From: Psoroptes ovis
Taxonomy: Eukaryota > Arthropoda > Arachnida > Sarcoptiformes > Psoroptidae
Direction of reading: 5' to 3'
Length of the DNA stretch: 64,000 bases
Assembly: GCA_002943765.1 (NCBI GenBank)
Contig: PQWQ01000017.1
Location: 310,001-374,000, forward strand
The position numbers were made by a program, and so were the translations under genes. This document shows positions 12,240-23,994 of the stretch, piece by piece. Under the pieces are notes generated by a model. It worked only from the letters and a program-made list of their open reading frames with translations, made no database searches and was not told the DNA's origin. How positions within the stretch are numbered: the first letter of the stretch is position 1; each line of letters starts with the position of its first letter.

Positions 12240-13497
12240 CACGATGATTCTTTTCTCTTTTCGAAATAAATTCTTATGATGTTAAACAACAATTATTCTT
12301 GTTATTCTTATTATTCTTATTATTATTATTATTTTCGAAATTTCGGAATGAATTGAAAATTCTTGAAAATAAATGGGGAATTTTTTTTTCCTTTGAAATT
12401 GAATGGAATTTTCATTATTTTCATTTATTTTTTCATCATCATCATCATCATTTTTTTTTCGTATCGTTCATCGTTTGTCAATAACAAATTATCTTTGATA
12501 ATAATCATAATGCCAAGTGATTTGGTACTATGAATATGAATTATTATTTAAGGGGGATGAGTGTGAAAAGAGGTGGTCGGAAAGATGGCAAGGGGAAAAC
12601 TGTGTGCTATAAAATTATGGACACAAAGTGCATCATCACCAGACATCAGTAGAACGATCATTGAACATCATCGATGATCGTTCTGCTGATGATGAACATA
12701 TATTGGAGAACATGTAATGGGACATGTTTTTATTTATATCACCACCGAACATTCTTAAATTCGGTGATAAATAAATTCCTCCCATCACTATTATTATTAT
12801 TACTGGTAGAATTACTCGAATCAATTATCTTCTTTCATTTTGAATTGAATTTTTCAATACAATTCAATTCAATTCAATTCGATTATTTAACACCATTTAT
12901 TAACTATCATTGAATGATGTGTGTGAATTATGAATTTTATCAACACTAAATAAATGTCAAGGAAAACTCGAGCGTATTTGTGTGCTTACATATTTCTTAT
13001 ATTCAATGAATTCTTATATTCGATATGGATGGCTATGGTGATGGTGATGGTGGTGGTGGTGATGGTGATGGTGATGGCGGCAAATCAATTGAATTTGAAT
13101 GCAATTTTGAATAGATTCAGACAAATTCATTTCAATTAAATGATGATGATGTTGGTGATGATGATCAGCCATTGTTATGTGTTATGATCGTCTCTATCTT
13201 TTTCTTTTTTCTGAGCCCAAAGATCATTGATTATTCAGCTCATTTTGAACGTTTATTCGCTTCTTGAATTCCATCGTAATACTTGTTGTTCATAATTTGA
13301 ATTCGTGATTCCCATTTAAGTCGAGTTTTGGTCATCAAAAATTGACAATCAATTTTCGAAAATTTAAAGTAGTTTAATTATTCAATGATCAAAATTTTAC
13401 TTAAGATTTTCATATGTTTCAAGTGCTTATTGAATTCCGAATTATCAATTAATTCGCCGATTTACTTTGATTCAAATCCGTAATTGTTGTTGAATTG
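11095..13497. other. Intergenic DNA between the peptidase and the decarboxylase
   Basis: AT-rich sequence with no convincing exon. It contains an uninterrupted A run of about 36 bp (12202-12237), TTC/TTA tracts near 12299-12335, an ATC run near 12434-12450, a repeated AATTC tract at 12859-12880 and a GGTGAT repeat at 13035-13078. The frames at 12299-12484, 12674-12913 and 12954-13139 are translations of these repeats. The decarboxylase promoter is expected in the last few hundred bases, but no clear core element is seen. Confidence 0.5.
12202..12237. repeat. Homopolymer A run, about 36 bp
   Basis: Uninterrupted A's follow GAATTTCC. A retroposon tail was considered, but the upstream sequence shows no open frame, RNA-gene-like block or target-site duplication that I can recognise, so it is listed only as a simple repeat. 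Confidence 0.9.
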
Positions 13498-16400
13498 ATG
13501 TGCGTAGAATTCAAAATTTTGTTAATTTCTTCATCTTTGCCCATTGAAATCGAATTAATTTTCAAGCATTTAAATAAACAGAAACGAAAATCATCAAAAC
13601 TGTGGCATTTCGATTGGTTATGTTATTTACGCCTATTCGGCGAATGTCGTTCATTTTTGAACGGTCAATCGAACCGAACGGTTGTGGTCAGCGACGACGA
13701 TATTGCAAACAGCAAACAAACATCGAATACGGTGAAAAACGTCGAAAACATTATCAACGGCCACGACGAAAATTATTGCGGCCACAAACATTTGAAAACA
13801 TTGAATTCGATAGCAACAACTGTTGATGATAATGGTAATGATCATAACCATCATCGTTCGAATAAATCAAATCAGATCGAATCACCAACAACAATCAAAT
13901 CAACAATGAATCATACGGAAAAATTCAAATGCCTTTTCAATGATTTACAAGAAAATTTGAAAAATTTCACCCTTCAACTGCAACAACAAACATCGACGAT
14001 CACCAAATCGAATGATTCAAGTAATAAACTCAAGAAACAAAATGTGAGCATCATCAACGATGATGGTGGTGCTATCGATGATAACATCGATGATGATGTA
14101 CGGCCACCATTTTTAGAACAAAATCATCATCAAATATTGTTCAACAATAACACTGATAATGATCAACAAACATCAAGACCCCGGTATTATCAACAACCAT
14201 CACCTGGTACATGTATGAACACTGAAGAATTTCGTCATCGTGGTAAAGAAATGGTTGATTATATTGCTGATTATATGGAAACAATACATAAACGTCGTGT
14301 AACACCGAATGTTGAACCTGGTTACTTGAAACATTTCCTGCCTGAATCAGCACCGATCAAAGGTGAAACATGGGATAAAATTATGGATGATTTTGAAAAA
14401 GTTATTATGCCCGGTGTTACACATTGGCAACATCCACGATTTCATGCATATTTTCCGGCCGGTAATTCTTATCCATCCATATTGGCCGATATGATATCGG
14501 ATGGTATTGGTTGTGTTGGATTTTCATGGGCCGCTAGTCCGGCTTGTACTGAACTTGAAATCATTATGCTTGATTGGGTGGGCAAGATGATCGGACTGCC
14601 TGAACAATTTCTTTGTTTTAGTAATCATTCTAGTCGTGGTGGCGGTGTCATACAGGTATGTTCATGGTTGACCATTTAAAATTATCAAAAAATAACCTTA
14701 CCACCTCTTCCCACCTGTTCCCCGACAAGGGTTCCGCAAGTGATTGCGTACTAGTCTCACTACTGGCGGCCAGATACGAAGCCATAAATAAATTACGTGA
14801 AAATTCATTACCAAATCAAGTGAATGATGAAGAATTACTGTCAAAACTGGTCGGTTATTGTTCCAAAGAAGCACATTCATGTGTCGAAAAGGCTGCAATG
14901 ATAGCAATGGTTAAACTTCGAATCTTGGATACAGATGATAAATTTTCATTACGTGGTCATGCACTTCGAGAAGCAATGAGTGAAGATAAACGTAATGGTT
15001 TGATACCGTTTTTCGTATCAGCAACACTTGGTACAACATCTTGTTGTTCATTCGATGCACTCAATGAAATTGGACCAATTTGTAGTGAGGAAAATATTTG
15101 GCTGCATGTTGATGCAGCATATGCTGGTAATTCATTTATTTGTCCTGAATTTCAATATTTGATGAAAGGAATCGAGGTAAATAAGGGCATTTTGAATGAA
15201 TCAATGGTTAACTTGCATTAATCGAACCCTTTTATCACCCTTTTACCCTTTGATCCGTAAATCAACCGGGAAATCATTCGTTGAAATCCAAAAACTGTAG
15301 CATGCATCATCATTCAATATGAACCCGAACAAATGGATGTTGGTCAATTTTGATTGTTCATTACTATGGGTTCGTGATCGTTTTAAATTGACTAAAGCAT
15401 TAGTAGTGGATCCATTGTATTTGCAACATAGTTTTTCTGAACGTGCTATCGATTATCGTGTATGTATTTTTACATTTATTTACATTAATTCATGTTCATT
15501 TTGTGTGATTTATGGATTTTCATTGATTCGATTCTTCTAAAAACTTTCTTATTTCAACGCAGCACTGGGGCATACCGCTGTCACGTCGTTTTCGTTCATT
15601 AAAACTTTGGTTCGTCATCCGTAATTATGGTATCGAAGGATTACAACGTTATATACGTGAAGTAAATGATGATTGAGTGAATTTGAAATTAAACCAAGAT
15701 TCATTGATTAATCGATTAATTAATCAAAATTTTCCCCCAAATTTTAGCACGTAAGATTGGCCAAACGATTCGAACGTTTAATACAACGTGATCAACGATT
15801 CGAAGTTGTTAATCAAGTTCGATTAGGCTTAGTTTGTTTTCGATTAAAGGTTACAATATTTCTAAAAATTTTCACAGGGTTTAACCCTTTGGTTACTAAA
15901 CATTTTTCATTATTTCCTACCAGAACTCGGATGTAATAAATCAAAAATTTCTATCAACACTGAATGCATCCGGAGAGCTGCATATGGTGCCGGCATCTTT
16001 GAATGGAAAATATGTGATTAGATTTTGTGTTTGTTCACAAAACGCTAACAACTTTGATATTGATCATGCTTACAAGATTATTGCACAATTTGCCACTGAT
16101 CTGCTCGAAATTATTGAAATGGAAATGGCCAACAAATTAGAAATGAAAAAGAAATCAATATCGATATCGATATCGAATCAAACTATTGACGCGAATGATG
16201 TAACATCATTACATGATCAATTAGATGTTGATGATCAGCAACAACAACAGCAACAGCTGCAAGTACAAAAACAAGAATCAGCTGAAAACGCTGAAGCGGA
16301 AGCTGAAGAAATTGCGGCCAACGCTAATGCTGAAGATAATGAAGCCGTTGATGAAGTGTTCATGTTGGATCGAAAGCGGCAAATGTCTTTGCGTTATAAA

Positions 16401-16700
16401 CGAAGTTTTTTCGTACGAATGGTATCCGATCCTAAATTGTATAATCCGAAGATTGTTAAAGCATTGAATACGAATAATTCGAATTCGAATACGGCTAAAT
16501 TGAATGCCGAAAACGCCGCAAACAGCGCCACCAATGATCATGGAAACAATAACACTAATCAACCATCATCATTATCATCAAAATTGACACAGCTATCATT
16601 GGATAATGTGAAAAATGTCCACACATTCGCCGATGGTGACCATCAGCAGCCGAAACCGTCGAAACCCTCTGGTGAATCGAACCAATCCGATGTCAAATGA
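13498..16700 (+). CDS. Tdc: Tyrosine decarboxylase (PLP-dependent group II decarboxylase), 6 exons
   Basis: Predicted cytosolic enzyme converting tyrosine to tyramine, the first step to octopamine in invertebrate neurons. Exons: 13498-14655, 14730-15176, 15301-15459, 15563-15661, 15748-15849, 15924-16700; joined 913 aa. The core begins near MNTEEFRHRGKEMVDYI (14215) and has HAYFPAGNSYPSILADM, GFSWAASPACTELE, the HVDAAYAG cofactor motif (about 15106) and NMNPNKW, whose Lys (about residue 546) should hold PLP. The wording PAGNS, GFSWAASP and WGIPLSRRFRSLKLWFV fits tyrosine decarboxylase better than dopa (FPTANS, GFTWIASP) or histidine decarboxylase. About 240 Asn/Asp/His-rich residues precede the core and about 200 low-complexity residues follow it. 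The true start could be internal. ATG 13498 is the first in the open frame, immediately after a TTG. Confidence 0.9.
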
Positions 16701-16826
16701 GTGGATCGAATCAATTGATTTGAATTTCGATCATTTCTTGAAAATGTTTTCCGTCTCTCAATAACCCTTTGAAACTTTTTCGTTGACCCTTTTGAAATTT
16801 TAGATTAATTTGAAATTCATTTGAGA

Positions 16827-16832
16827 AATAAA
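16827..16832 (+). terminator. Poly(A) signal, tyrosine decarboxylase gene
   Basis: AATAAA is seen 127 bp after the stop codon and followed by a T-rich stretch. It lies only 126 bp before the next gene's ATG, so transcript end and next promoter must be very close. Confidence 0.55.
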
Positions 16833-16957
16833 GCTTGTTTTTTTCTGTTGTTGTTCACTGTGTCTGAGGCCGTTGTTGTTGGCTTCACTGCATTGCATTT
16901 GCAAAAATCAGCTGATCTTTACGGTGAATTTTTAAATGTGAAATTTTTCCAAGAAAA

Positions 16958-19037
16958 ATGACAAACAACCTACATAAATCATTGATAACATGTCGTTATT
17001 TTCTTCGTATCGCATACATCGGTACCAGATACAAGTAAGTCCAATTGTCATGTGAGAATTGTGAGGATTTTCGAATTTCTTCAGAATCAAACATTCGATA
17101 TTCGAAGATATTAAAACTCAGTCTTAGTTCATATGTGTTTTCGGCCAGTCGAGACACTGTCTGACGATCATAATGTTTCCAAGAAACGATAATCATAAAT
17201 TATCGTCGTGAAATTTCATTAAAAATTTTCTTTTTTCACACGAAATTAAATCATAACTCACCATTCATATTCATTTCAGAGGTTTACAGAGACAAACACG
17301 CCGAACAACGCTGCCATCAAATGATATGGCCACTAATGATGATGATGAATGTTCAATGATTGAAAATATTAGCCAATATTTCGATGATCATTGTCTGCGT
17401 GAAGATGGTACAATACAGACGGCAATCGAAGTATGGTACATTTTACGATTTTGATTTTTTCAATTCTTGAACTAATTATCTTTGACCATTCTTTGTTTGG
17501 CCCGCTGGTCACCGCTACTGCGGCTTCGTATCTTCGTATTTACCATGGTGCTTACCGGTTGATTATTTTCGGAAATCGTCAAATGTCTCGGCCTCAAAAA
17601 TAGAATGCATTAAATCGTGGATTATCACCCGTGTATGATGCACGTTTAGCACTAAGTTCACGTACCGATTCGGGTGTACATGCTTTGATGAATACGGCAA
17701 ATGTTGATCTAACACATCCATTACCGGCAACCATTTATCGTCCATCATTTTTAATATCGATTACAAATCGTATACTTATGTATTCTGGTCACGATATTAC
17801 GTAAGTGTTTTTTAATATTTTTTGAAAACTTTTAAATTTTTTTTTTTTTTTGTTGATCTTTGATTTTTTTTTCGATTTTTTAATCATGAATTTTGTCCAT
17901 TTTTTTCCACAAATTCGGTACCCGATGTCTTCGGTCTCCGTTACAAAACTTTTCATTAAAAAACTTCACGAAACAAAATACATTACCACACGACTATCGT
18001 CGATGAATCATTTTAAAATGATGATGATAATGACCACCGCTACGTAATTGACCATATTTGAATCGTCCAAATTCAAAATTAAATAACGATCCATGTATCA
18101 TGTCGTATGGTGGCCTTTATTAAATTGTTCGCGACCATTCATGGCCATCGATATCGCTGATTGATTATCGAAGACTATTAGATGCACGAATGGTATCATC
18201 ATCATTCCATAGCCGTATTAATGCCAAATATCGTTCATATAAATATCTATTTGCATTAATTATCACCAATAATAATCATGATGACCATCACAGAGGTGAC
18301 CATTTTAAATTTAATCATAATTATTCAAATTTGTTACCTGTGACATTGTTGAATCGTTGTCACTTGGTCAATGGGTTAGTATTGGCGGCTTATCTGTTTC
18401 TATTAGTTTTTTTGTGAATGTTTCGTGATGACCCTTAAGTTACGTTGGAAGACGTGTTTGTTCTGATTTCTGCTCATTTTCTTCCACCTTCAGGCCGCTA
18501 GATTTAGACCAAATGGCAAAATGCTGTGAAATATTCAAAGGCCATCATAATTTCCTTAATTTTCAAACACTCACAGCTGAAAATCGTTATCGAAGTTCAT
18601 GGAAAACAATTCAAGAATTTCAATTGAATAAAATTGAGCATTTTTCATTTCATCCTAACAATAATCCTTTGATTACATCGGAATATTCCAACGATTTTCA
18701 TAATACAAAAATTGAATATTATGAATTTTTCATAAAATCTGAATCATTTCTTTACAATCAAATACGGCGAATGATTGCAGCAATATTTGATGTTGGCCGC
18801 AACCGTTTAACATTGGAAGAGGTACAAACCTTGTTGAATGTCAAAGATAATAATGATAATAATGAAGACGATGCATCAGAGCCATTCGGGCAGCTTGAAC
18901 CACGATCAAAACCGCTGCAGCGACAAACAATACCACCATCGATACGTAAACGGCTATCAACAATGGTACCTGCTTGTGGTCTATACCTGGTCGATGTTGG
19001 TTATGATGAACAAGGTATTCAAAATTTGAATTCTTAA
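16958..19037 (+). CDS. PUSL1: TruA-family tRNA pseudouridine synthase, PUSL1-like, 5 exons
   Basis: Predicted enzyme isomerising uridine to pseudouridine in tRNA; PUSL1 proteins are typically mitochondrial. Exons: 16958-17034, 17280-17430, 17604-17800, 18174-18374, 18494-19037; joined 389 aa. Near the start is FLRIAYIGTRYKGLQRQ. The catalytic loop SSRTDSGVHA (Asp about residue 98) is at 17659-17688, followed by LLDARMVSSSFHSR and KYRSYKY, matching the family FHAR and R.Y.Y blocks, and later FFIKSESFLYNQIRRMI, the C-terminal TruA signature. Exon 4 begins at a poor acceptor (ATCGAAG), chosen because it preserves phase and aligns residue for residue with the human protein over this join. Its donor GTTAGT is also weak. 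The last exon carries an Asp/Asn-rich insert. A donor-like GTATTC near 19013 leaves the extreme C-terminus open to revision. Confidence 0.85.
17431..17603 (+). other. Intron 2 of the PUSL1-like gene
   Basis: This short intron separates the N-terminal segment from the catalytic-loop exon. The minus-strand frame at 17563-17748 overlaps the real exon and is a shadow. No further feature is seen. Confidence 0.6.
17801..18173 (+). other. Intron 3 of the PUSL1-like gene
   Basis: This 373-bp intron begins with GTAAGT and a T-rich stretch. The open frame at 17850-18047 has no counterpart in the TruA family, and the exons on either side already join without a gap in the alignment, so it is left as intron. 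Confidence 0.65.
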
Positions 19038-21342
19038 TTAATGCTATTAATTAATGAATTGATTAATTAATTAATCTTATCAACCAAAAAATTAGATTTT
19101 AAATTAAATGAAAATTTCAATGAATATTCACCGAAAATAATGTTTTTCGATGATAAATCATTTCAATCATAGTGCGGGAAACATATTTTAACAACATACC
19201 TCTTTGGGTACCGAATGTCTTCATTGGCCAAGAATGAATGGGAAGAAATTTTCTCAGAAAACTGAATTCAAAAGAAAATTTTCTCGGTCCCATTTATCTT
19301 CTTATCATCGTCGAGTCCTAAGTAATTAAACTGAATTAAATTAAATTCAATTAAATTGAATGTAATTAAAATCATGAATAATTAAAAGCCTTAATAATAA
19401 TGAAAACAAAGAAAGGGTTATTTTTTTCCAGTTTTAAATGTCTTAATGAGAATTTTCCTTTGAAAAGGATAAGATTTTATGGAAAATTTTTCCAAATTTT
19501 CGACTTACCAATGTAATGTTTCAATGTTTTGCCAGAGATAAGACCTAAGAAATGTTTTGCCAAAGCTCAATGCAATTTTCGTATGATCATCGTGCCATTA
19601 CGCCCACACATTGGTGAATATGTAATGTGTAAAATGTGTGTGCAGAAATCCAACGAATATTCATTGAACTATTTCATTATCATTATCAGTGGTGCATTAT
19701 CATTAAGCATGGAAATAATAATGACCAAAAATCAATGATCGATTATTTAATTTAATCGGATTTTTGCATGAATCGATATATTCCAGTGAGTATCGAACTA
19801 TATTTTTAAATTGGATCAAATTTTGGTATAAGTTTAAGGTTTTAAAGTGAAAAAAAATTTCGAGAAACCTCCCGGGAATTCATCAAGGTGGGTTTGTAAA
19901 AGTTTGTGGAAAGTTTCCCATTTTGGCACGAAAATTTTTAGCGCGAAAAATTTTCGAGAAACTTCCCAGAAACTTTCACAAACCTACCTTGATGAATTCC
20001 CGGGAAAGTTTCGCAAATTTTTTTTAAATATCAATAATGAAAATAACAATAATGATTATAGCCCAAGACATGAGCAGTAAAATGTTGAAAATTTCAAATT
20101 TTTTTTTGATTTTAAAGGGTTCATTTCTATGCTTAAAAATCAGAAAAAAAAATTGTTTATCAAACCACAGATTGATTATGTCTTCATGTATTTTTGTAAA
20201 TACACATATTGTATTAAATAACCTTTGCTAATTCCATTATTCTTGATTGAGAAAACCAGAATAATAAATAATCTAAAATACTTTTACACGAAATTCACTG
20301 ATTCTATGCATGTTAAATATTCCATTTGTACCATATTTGGTTATGGCTATTGATATTGATCATTTTCGAAGCAAATTTTTGATTTGAATAAATGGCCAAA
20401 AAAAAATGTTCATTATTTTTTGGGTGTGGGTGTACTGTGTGCGTGTGTGTGTTCGGGTTTGTTGTTTTTTTTTTTTTTTTTGAAAATCAATATGCAAAAA
20501 AGGAAAAATATATTTGTTTCAATGTTTCAAAATGATAATAAATAATCGATTTTTGTTCGATTGAATAATGGACATGCATGTAAACACATACCAGATATAA
20601 AATATAAATAACAATTCAATGGCAGCAGAGAATATTTCGGTTGTTTTTCAAACAAAACATACCTGAACAATAACAATTTTCCAAGCCATACAGACCATGA
20701 AATAATATGAAATGGAGAATCGTGTATGTGATTTGATGAAAAGTTGATTTGATTCTTTGATTCATATACAAACGATTCATTTTATTCAAATCAGAATTTT
20801 CATTGTTTCAGAAATTCTTTCAAAATTCCTCTGTTGTTTAATACGAAATTGAAATTCCATTAAATAAAGTTTAGTCCCGAATCATAAACGGATCAAAAAA
20901 CGGTTTTTTGATGACTGATTTCTTTTGAATCAATGAATGAATGAATGAATTGAAGACAATGCCAAGGCGTTATCGACTATATTTTACCTGAATGTTTTAA
21001 GCTACAAAAAAGAAAGAATTAAATAAAATAAAATCAGAGCAAATTCCGTTAACTCTTTTGAATCTTTTTTCTTTTATATCTTCATACCATTGGCCGTATA
21101 AATTTGTTTAATTAATTTGTATTTTTTCAATTAATGGAAAAATAATAATTAATTGAAATTTTTTTAGCTTTGCTTTGCTTTACTTAGGTTGTTTCATTCA
21201 TTCATTCATTGATATTAGTTCGTTAGAACATAAAACAATGAAAATAATAACTGAACTTAAACTGAATGAAACAAATACATGAAACAAAAGATTCATCAAA
21301 TATCAAAATACCTGTGAATTTTTAGCACGGAAAAAGTTTTTC
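19038..21342. other. Intergenic DNA after the PUSL1-like gene
   Basis: No gene is recognised. The first plausible poly(A) hexamer after the stop is the variant ATTAAA at 19103-19108. It contains the foldback at 19851-20026, a GTGTG tract near 20425-20450, a T run (20465-20480) and a small hairpin at about 20890-20912 with arms ATCAAAAAAC / TTTTTTGAT. Open frames 19529-19738, 19847-20080 and 20037-20231 are repeat or AT-rich translations. Confidence 0.5.
19851..20026. repeat. Foldback (inverted repeat) element, about 175 bp
   Basis: The left arm (about 19853-19918) contains CCCGGGAATTCATCAAGGTG and GGTTTGT. The right arm (about 19957-20024) contains the complement, including CACAAACCTACCTTGATGAA followed by TTCCCGGGAAAG. 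The two arms meet around a core containing GCGCGAAAAATTTTCG. TTTAAA-like sequence lies at both outer edges, with no clear longer target duplication. The structure is MITE-like and its ends differ from the TTAGGTTG family, so it is probably a different family. Confidence 0.75.
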
Positions 21343-21440
21343 TAGGTTGTCCGAAAAGTTCTTGAGGATTTCAAGCACTCATTGATCATAGAAATACATT
21401 GATTCGATACTCAAAAATTTTCTGGACACGAAACAGTCCG
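21343..21440. mobile_element. Degenerate or truncated palindromic MITE, copy 2
   Basis: Only the left end is well preserved (TAGGTTGTCCGAAAAGTTCT at 21343-21362). About 75 bp further on, TTTTCTGGACACGAAACAGT may be a decayed right end. The internal sequence does not pair well. Confidence 0.5.
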
Positions 21441-22147
21441 AACAAATGTTGGCTTCACTGCAAAATTTCGTCCAGCCAATACCATACCTTTTGTATTTGG
21501 TTTTCATTTGTTTGTTGAACAAACATTTCTATGAAACTTTGGCATTTTGTTTGATTAGTAAATCGGGAAAAATTATTATTATTCTGAATCTTTTTGAAAT
21601 CATTCAGTCCAAATTATCATTTTTGAGAGCTGCAAAAAAGCTGTGGACGAAAAAAATGTCAAATGTCAAAATTTGAGCTGAAAATTTATGATGAATTCTT
21701 TTTCAGTGAAAAATTTTCCAGGGAAAATTCTCTGTTCATACATGTAAAGGACTATTGTTTGTTTATAAAATCGATGGCCTTGTAAAATTATCACTGGTAC
21801 CTATGGTTTTCATTTCATTTTTTCACCATGTTTTCTGCTGGTCATCAACATTTTTTTTTTTGAGCCCTAATAGGTTGCAGATAGTCGAAATAGATAATGA
21901 AAAATGAATAATTCATTCAATTTTTTGTTCTCATTCATTTTCCATTCATTCATTCATTCATTTACAATGGAAAAAAATTTCGAAATTTACATTCATAATT
22001 GCTAAATGATAAACATAATAATGAAAAAAAATTTGGAAAAATTGTAGCAAAGACTGGGAAAAAAATAAAATTATCTTTGAAAAATAACAATTTTCTATAG
22101 TCTTCAATGGTCAATGTGTGATTTCTATTGAGGTACACAAACCTTGT

Positions 22148-22178
<31 letters not shown>

Positions 22179-23912
22179 CATGATCATCATACATAATTAT
22201 TCAATGTTCATTCATTCATACATGAGACAAGTGGACAGATAAATAAATAAATAAACAAACCAAAACTTACCATTATTTCGGGCTTGATTTTGAAGATAAT
22301 TCAAAGATAATTTTGTTGCTTTCTTTGAATAATTCAATTATTCCAATTGTTTGAGTAGTTTGAATGAAATATTTTCCAAAATAAATGAAAATAAAAATTT
22401 TTGAAACATTTTGGCACCAGTAAATCGGAGTAAATTGGGTAAAATTTGGCCACTTAAGCTTAAATGCATTTTTCAGGTCCATTATGGGCGACAATATTTT
22501 TTCACCGACGAGGACCAAGTGGTGGTGGTGGTGAAATATGATTTCCAACCGACGTCCAACGGTTTTTCCAGAAACGAATGCTTCGTATTTCTTCCAATTT
22601 TCACGGCTGGGTCGGTCAGTGTACTGTGTGATTTCCATTACGAGAAAAACTGTTAAGGAAAAAAATTCAATTTTTTCGCTGGAAACACATGTTTTCTGGT
22701 TTTACTTTTTGCTTTGGCAAAAATTATGGATGAATTGTAACAATTTTGAGTGGAAAATGGTGGTAAATAATGGTAATTTGTGTGTAAATAAGCAAGCAAT
22801 AAATGATGAATTTTATGTTTTAGAATCACTGATGATGATCATCGTTATCGTTATCGTTATTATTGCCATATTATTAGGGCCATTATTGTTTCACTTATGG
22901 CTGAAAATATTGTGCCAAAATTTGTACGAAAATGTTGGTGTGTTTGTTTCATAAAAATGTATTTTGATGTATTTACACAGTGCCTTCTTGAATGAATTAA
23001 GAGAATTGAATTATGAAGGGGGAGTTTCATATGGAAAAAATCTAAGAATTGACATTGAATCACATCATTTTTTCTCTGAGAGTGAAAACACTTAAAAAAT
23101 TATCGACAATTTTTTTCTTTCGGTTGATTCTTCCTAAATGTAAAAGGAAATTATGAAATTTGAAGAATCATAGAAATGTTTTTCGTTTGTTTCACTTAGG
23201 TTTAGTTAGGCCCCTGTTATAAGATTTTAATGGAAACATCTTGGAATTTCGTGTGTGTTCGTTTTGATTCTTGTACTGTTAACTAGCCATAATTCGACTA
23301 TTTACTACCGCCTAATACACTTTTATCGAAGCTTTTATCGACGATGATTTCAAATGTTTTTGATGTTTTGTGCTTGGTTTTGTATTATTTGTATTATTTG
23401 TCTCGAATTGTTCAGTGATTTTCTTCTCTTTTGATTTTTTCAATTGTTCAAAACGTTACAATAAACTAATTATTATTATTTGGTGGACAAGTGTTTTTCG
23501 GTTGTCGGCGGTGTTTGCTTATTGTTATTATAAATTCGATTGGCTGGTTGGTTTGTTTGATTGTAATTCAAGTGTTTGTCTGTCGGTGTTTGAAGAAATC
23601 TGAAATTTAATGGCCCAAAAAACAAATGAAAAAATGATTTGAAATGTAATCGGAATCATAATAAGAATACGATTGTTTTCAATCAAAGCTTGAAGACATG
23701 GAAAAAAAATCAAAGCGAAATTGATACATTTCTCTGCTTTCTTCACTTTGCTTTACTTACTTTGGCTAAAATTCTGATTCTTTAGGCTTTTTACTGCATG
23801 CATTCATTCATGCATTCGTCGTGTATATTTCACCATTGAAAAATAATGATTTTTTTTCAATATTTTTTTTTTCATTTCATTTCGCCATTGACAAATATGT
23901 GTCTGTTGGTAT
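21441..23912. other. Intergenic DNA with simple repeats
   Basis: A GATGAT tract lies at 22145-22180 next to ATGATCATGATCATCAT, with (ATTC)n at 21945-21965. On the minus strand 22273-22638 is open for 121 codons and its middle part (22410-22640) is less AT-rich than its surroundings. No domain is recognised in it, and the plus-strand frames 22411-22656 and 22538-22954 overlap it. No gene is called. Confidence 0.45.
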
Positions 23913-23994
23913 TTAGGTTGTCCGTAAAGTTCTGACCGATTTTAATATGAGCAACACTATTGATTAAGCGGAACGAACTTTTCGGACAACCTAA
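23913..23994. mobile_element. Palindromic MITE, mariner-like ends, copy 3
   Basis: The element begins TTAGGTTGTCCGTAAAGTTC and ends GAACTTTTCGGACAACCTAA. The core (GAGCAACACTATTGATTAAG) closely matches the copy at 63289, defining a subfamily distinct from the TCGTAGAAAA-core copies. 82 bp, TA at both flanks (left flank with one extra T). Confidence 0.85.

Noticed and set aside
17850..18047. Extra exon of the PUSL1-like gene
   Set aside because: The flanking exons align without a gap to the human protein, and the frame has no family similarity.
22145..22180. Short tandem GAT array considered as a CRISPR-like array
   Set aside because: It is a plain microsatellite without spacers, and the genome is eukaryotic.
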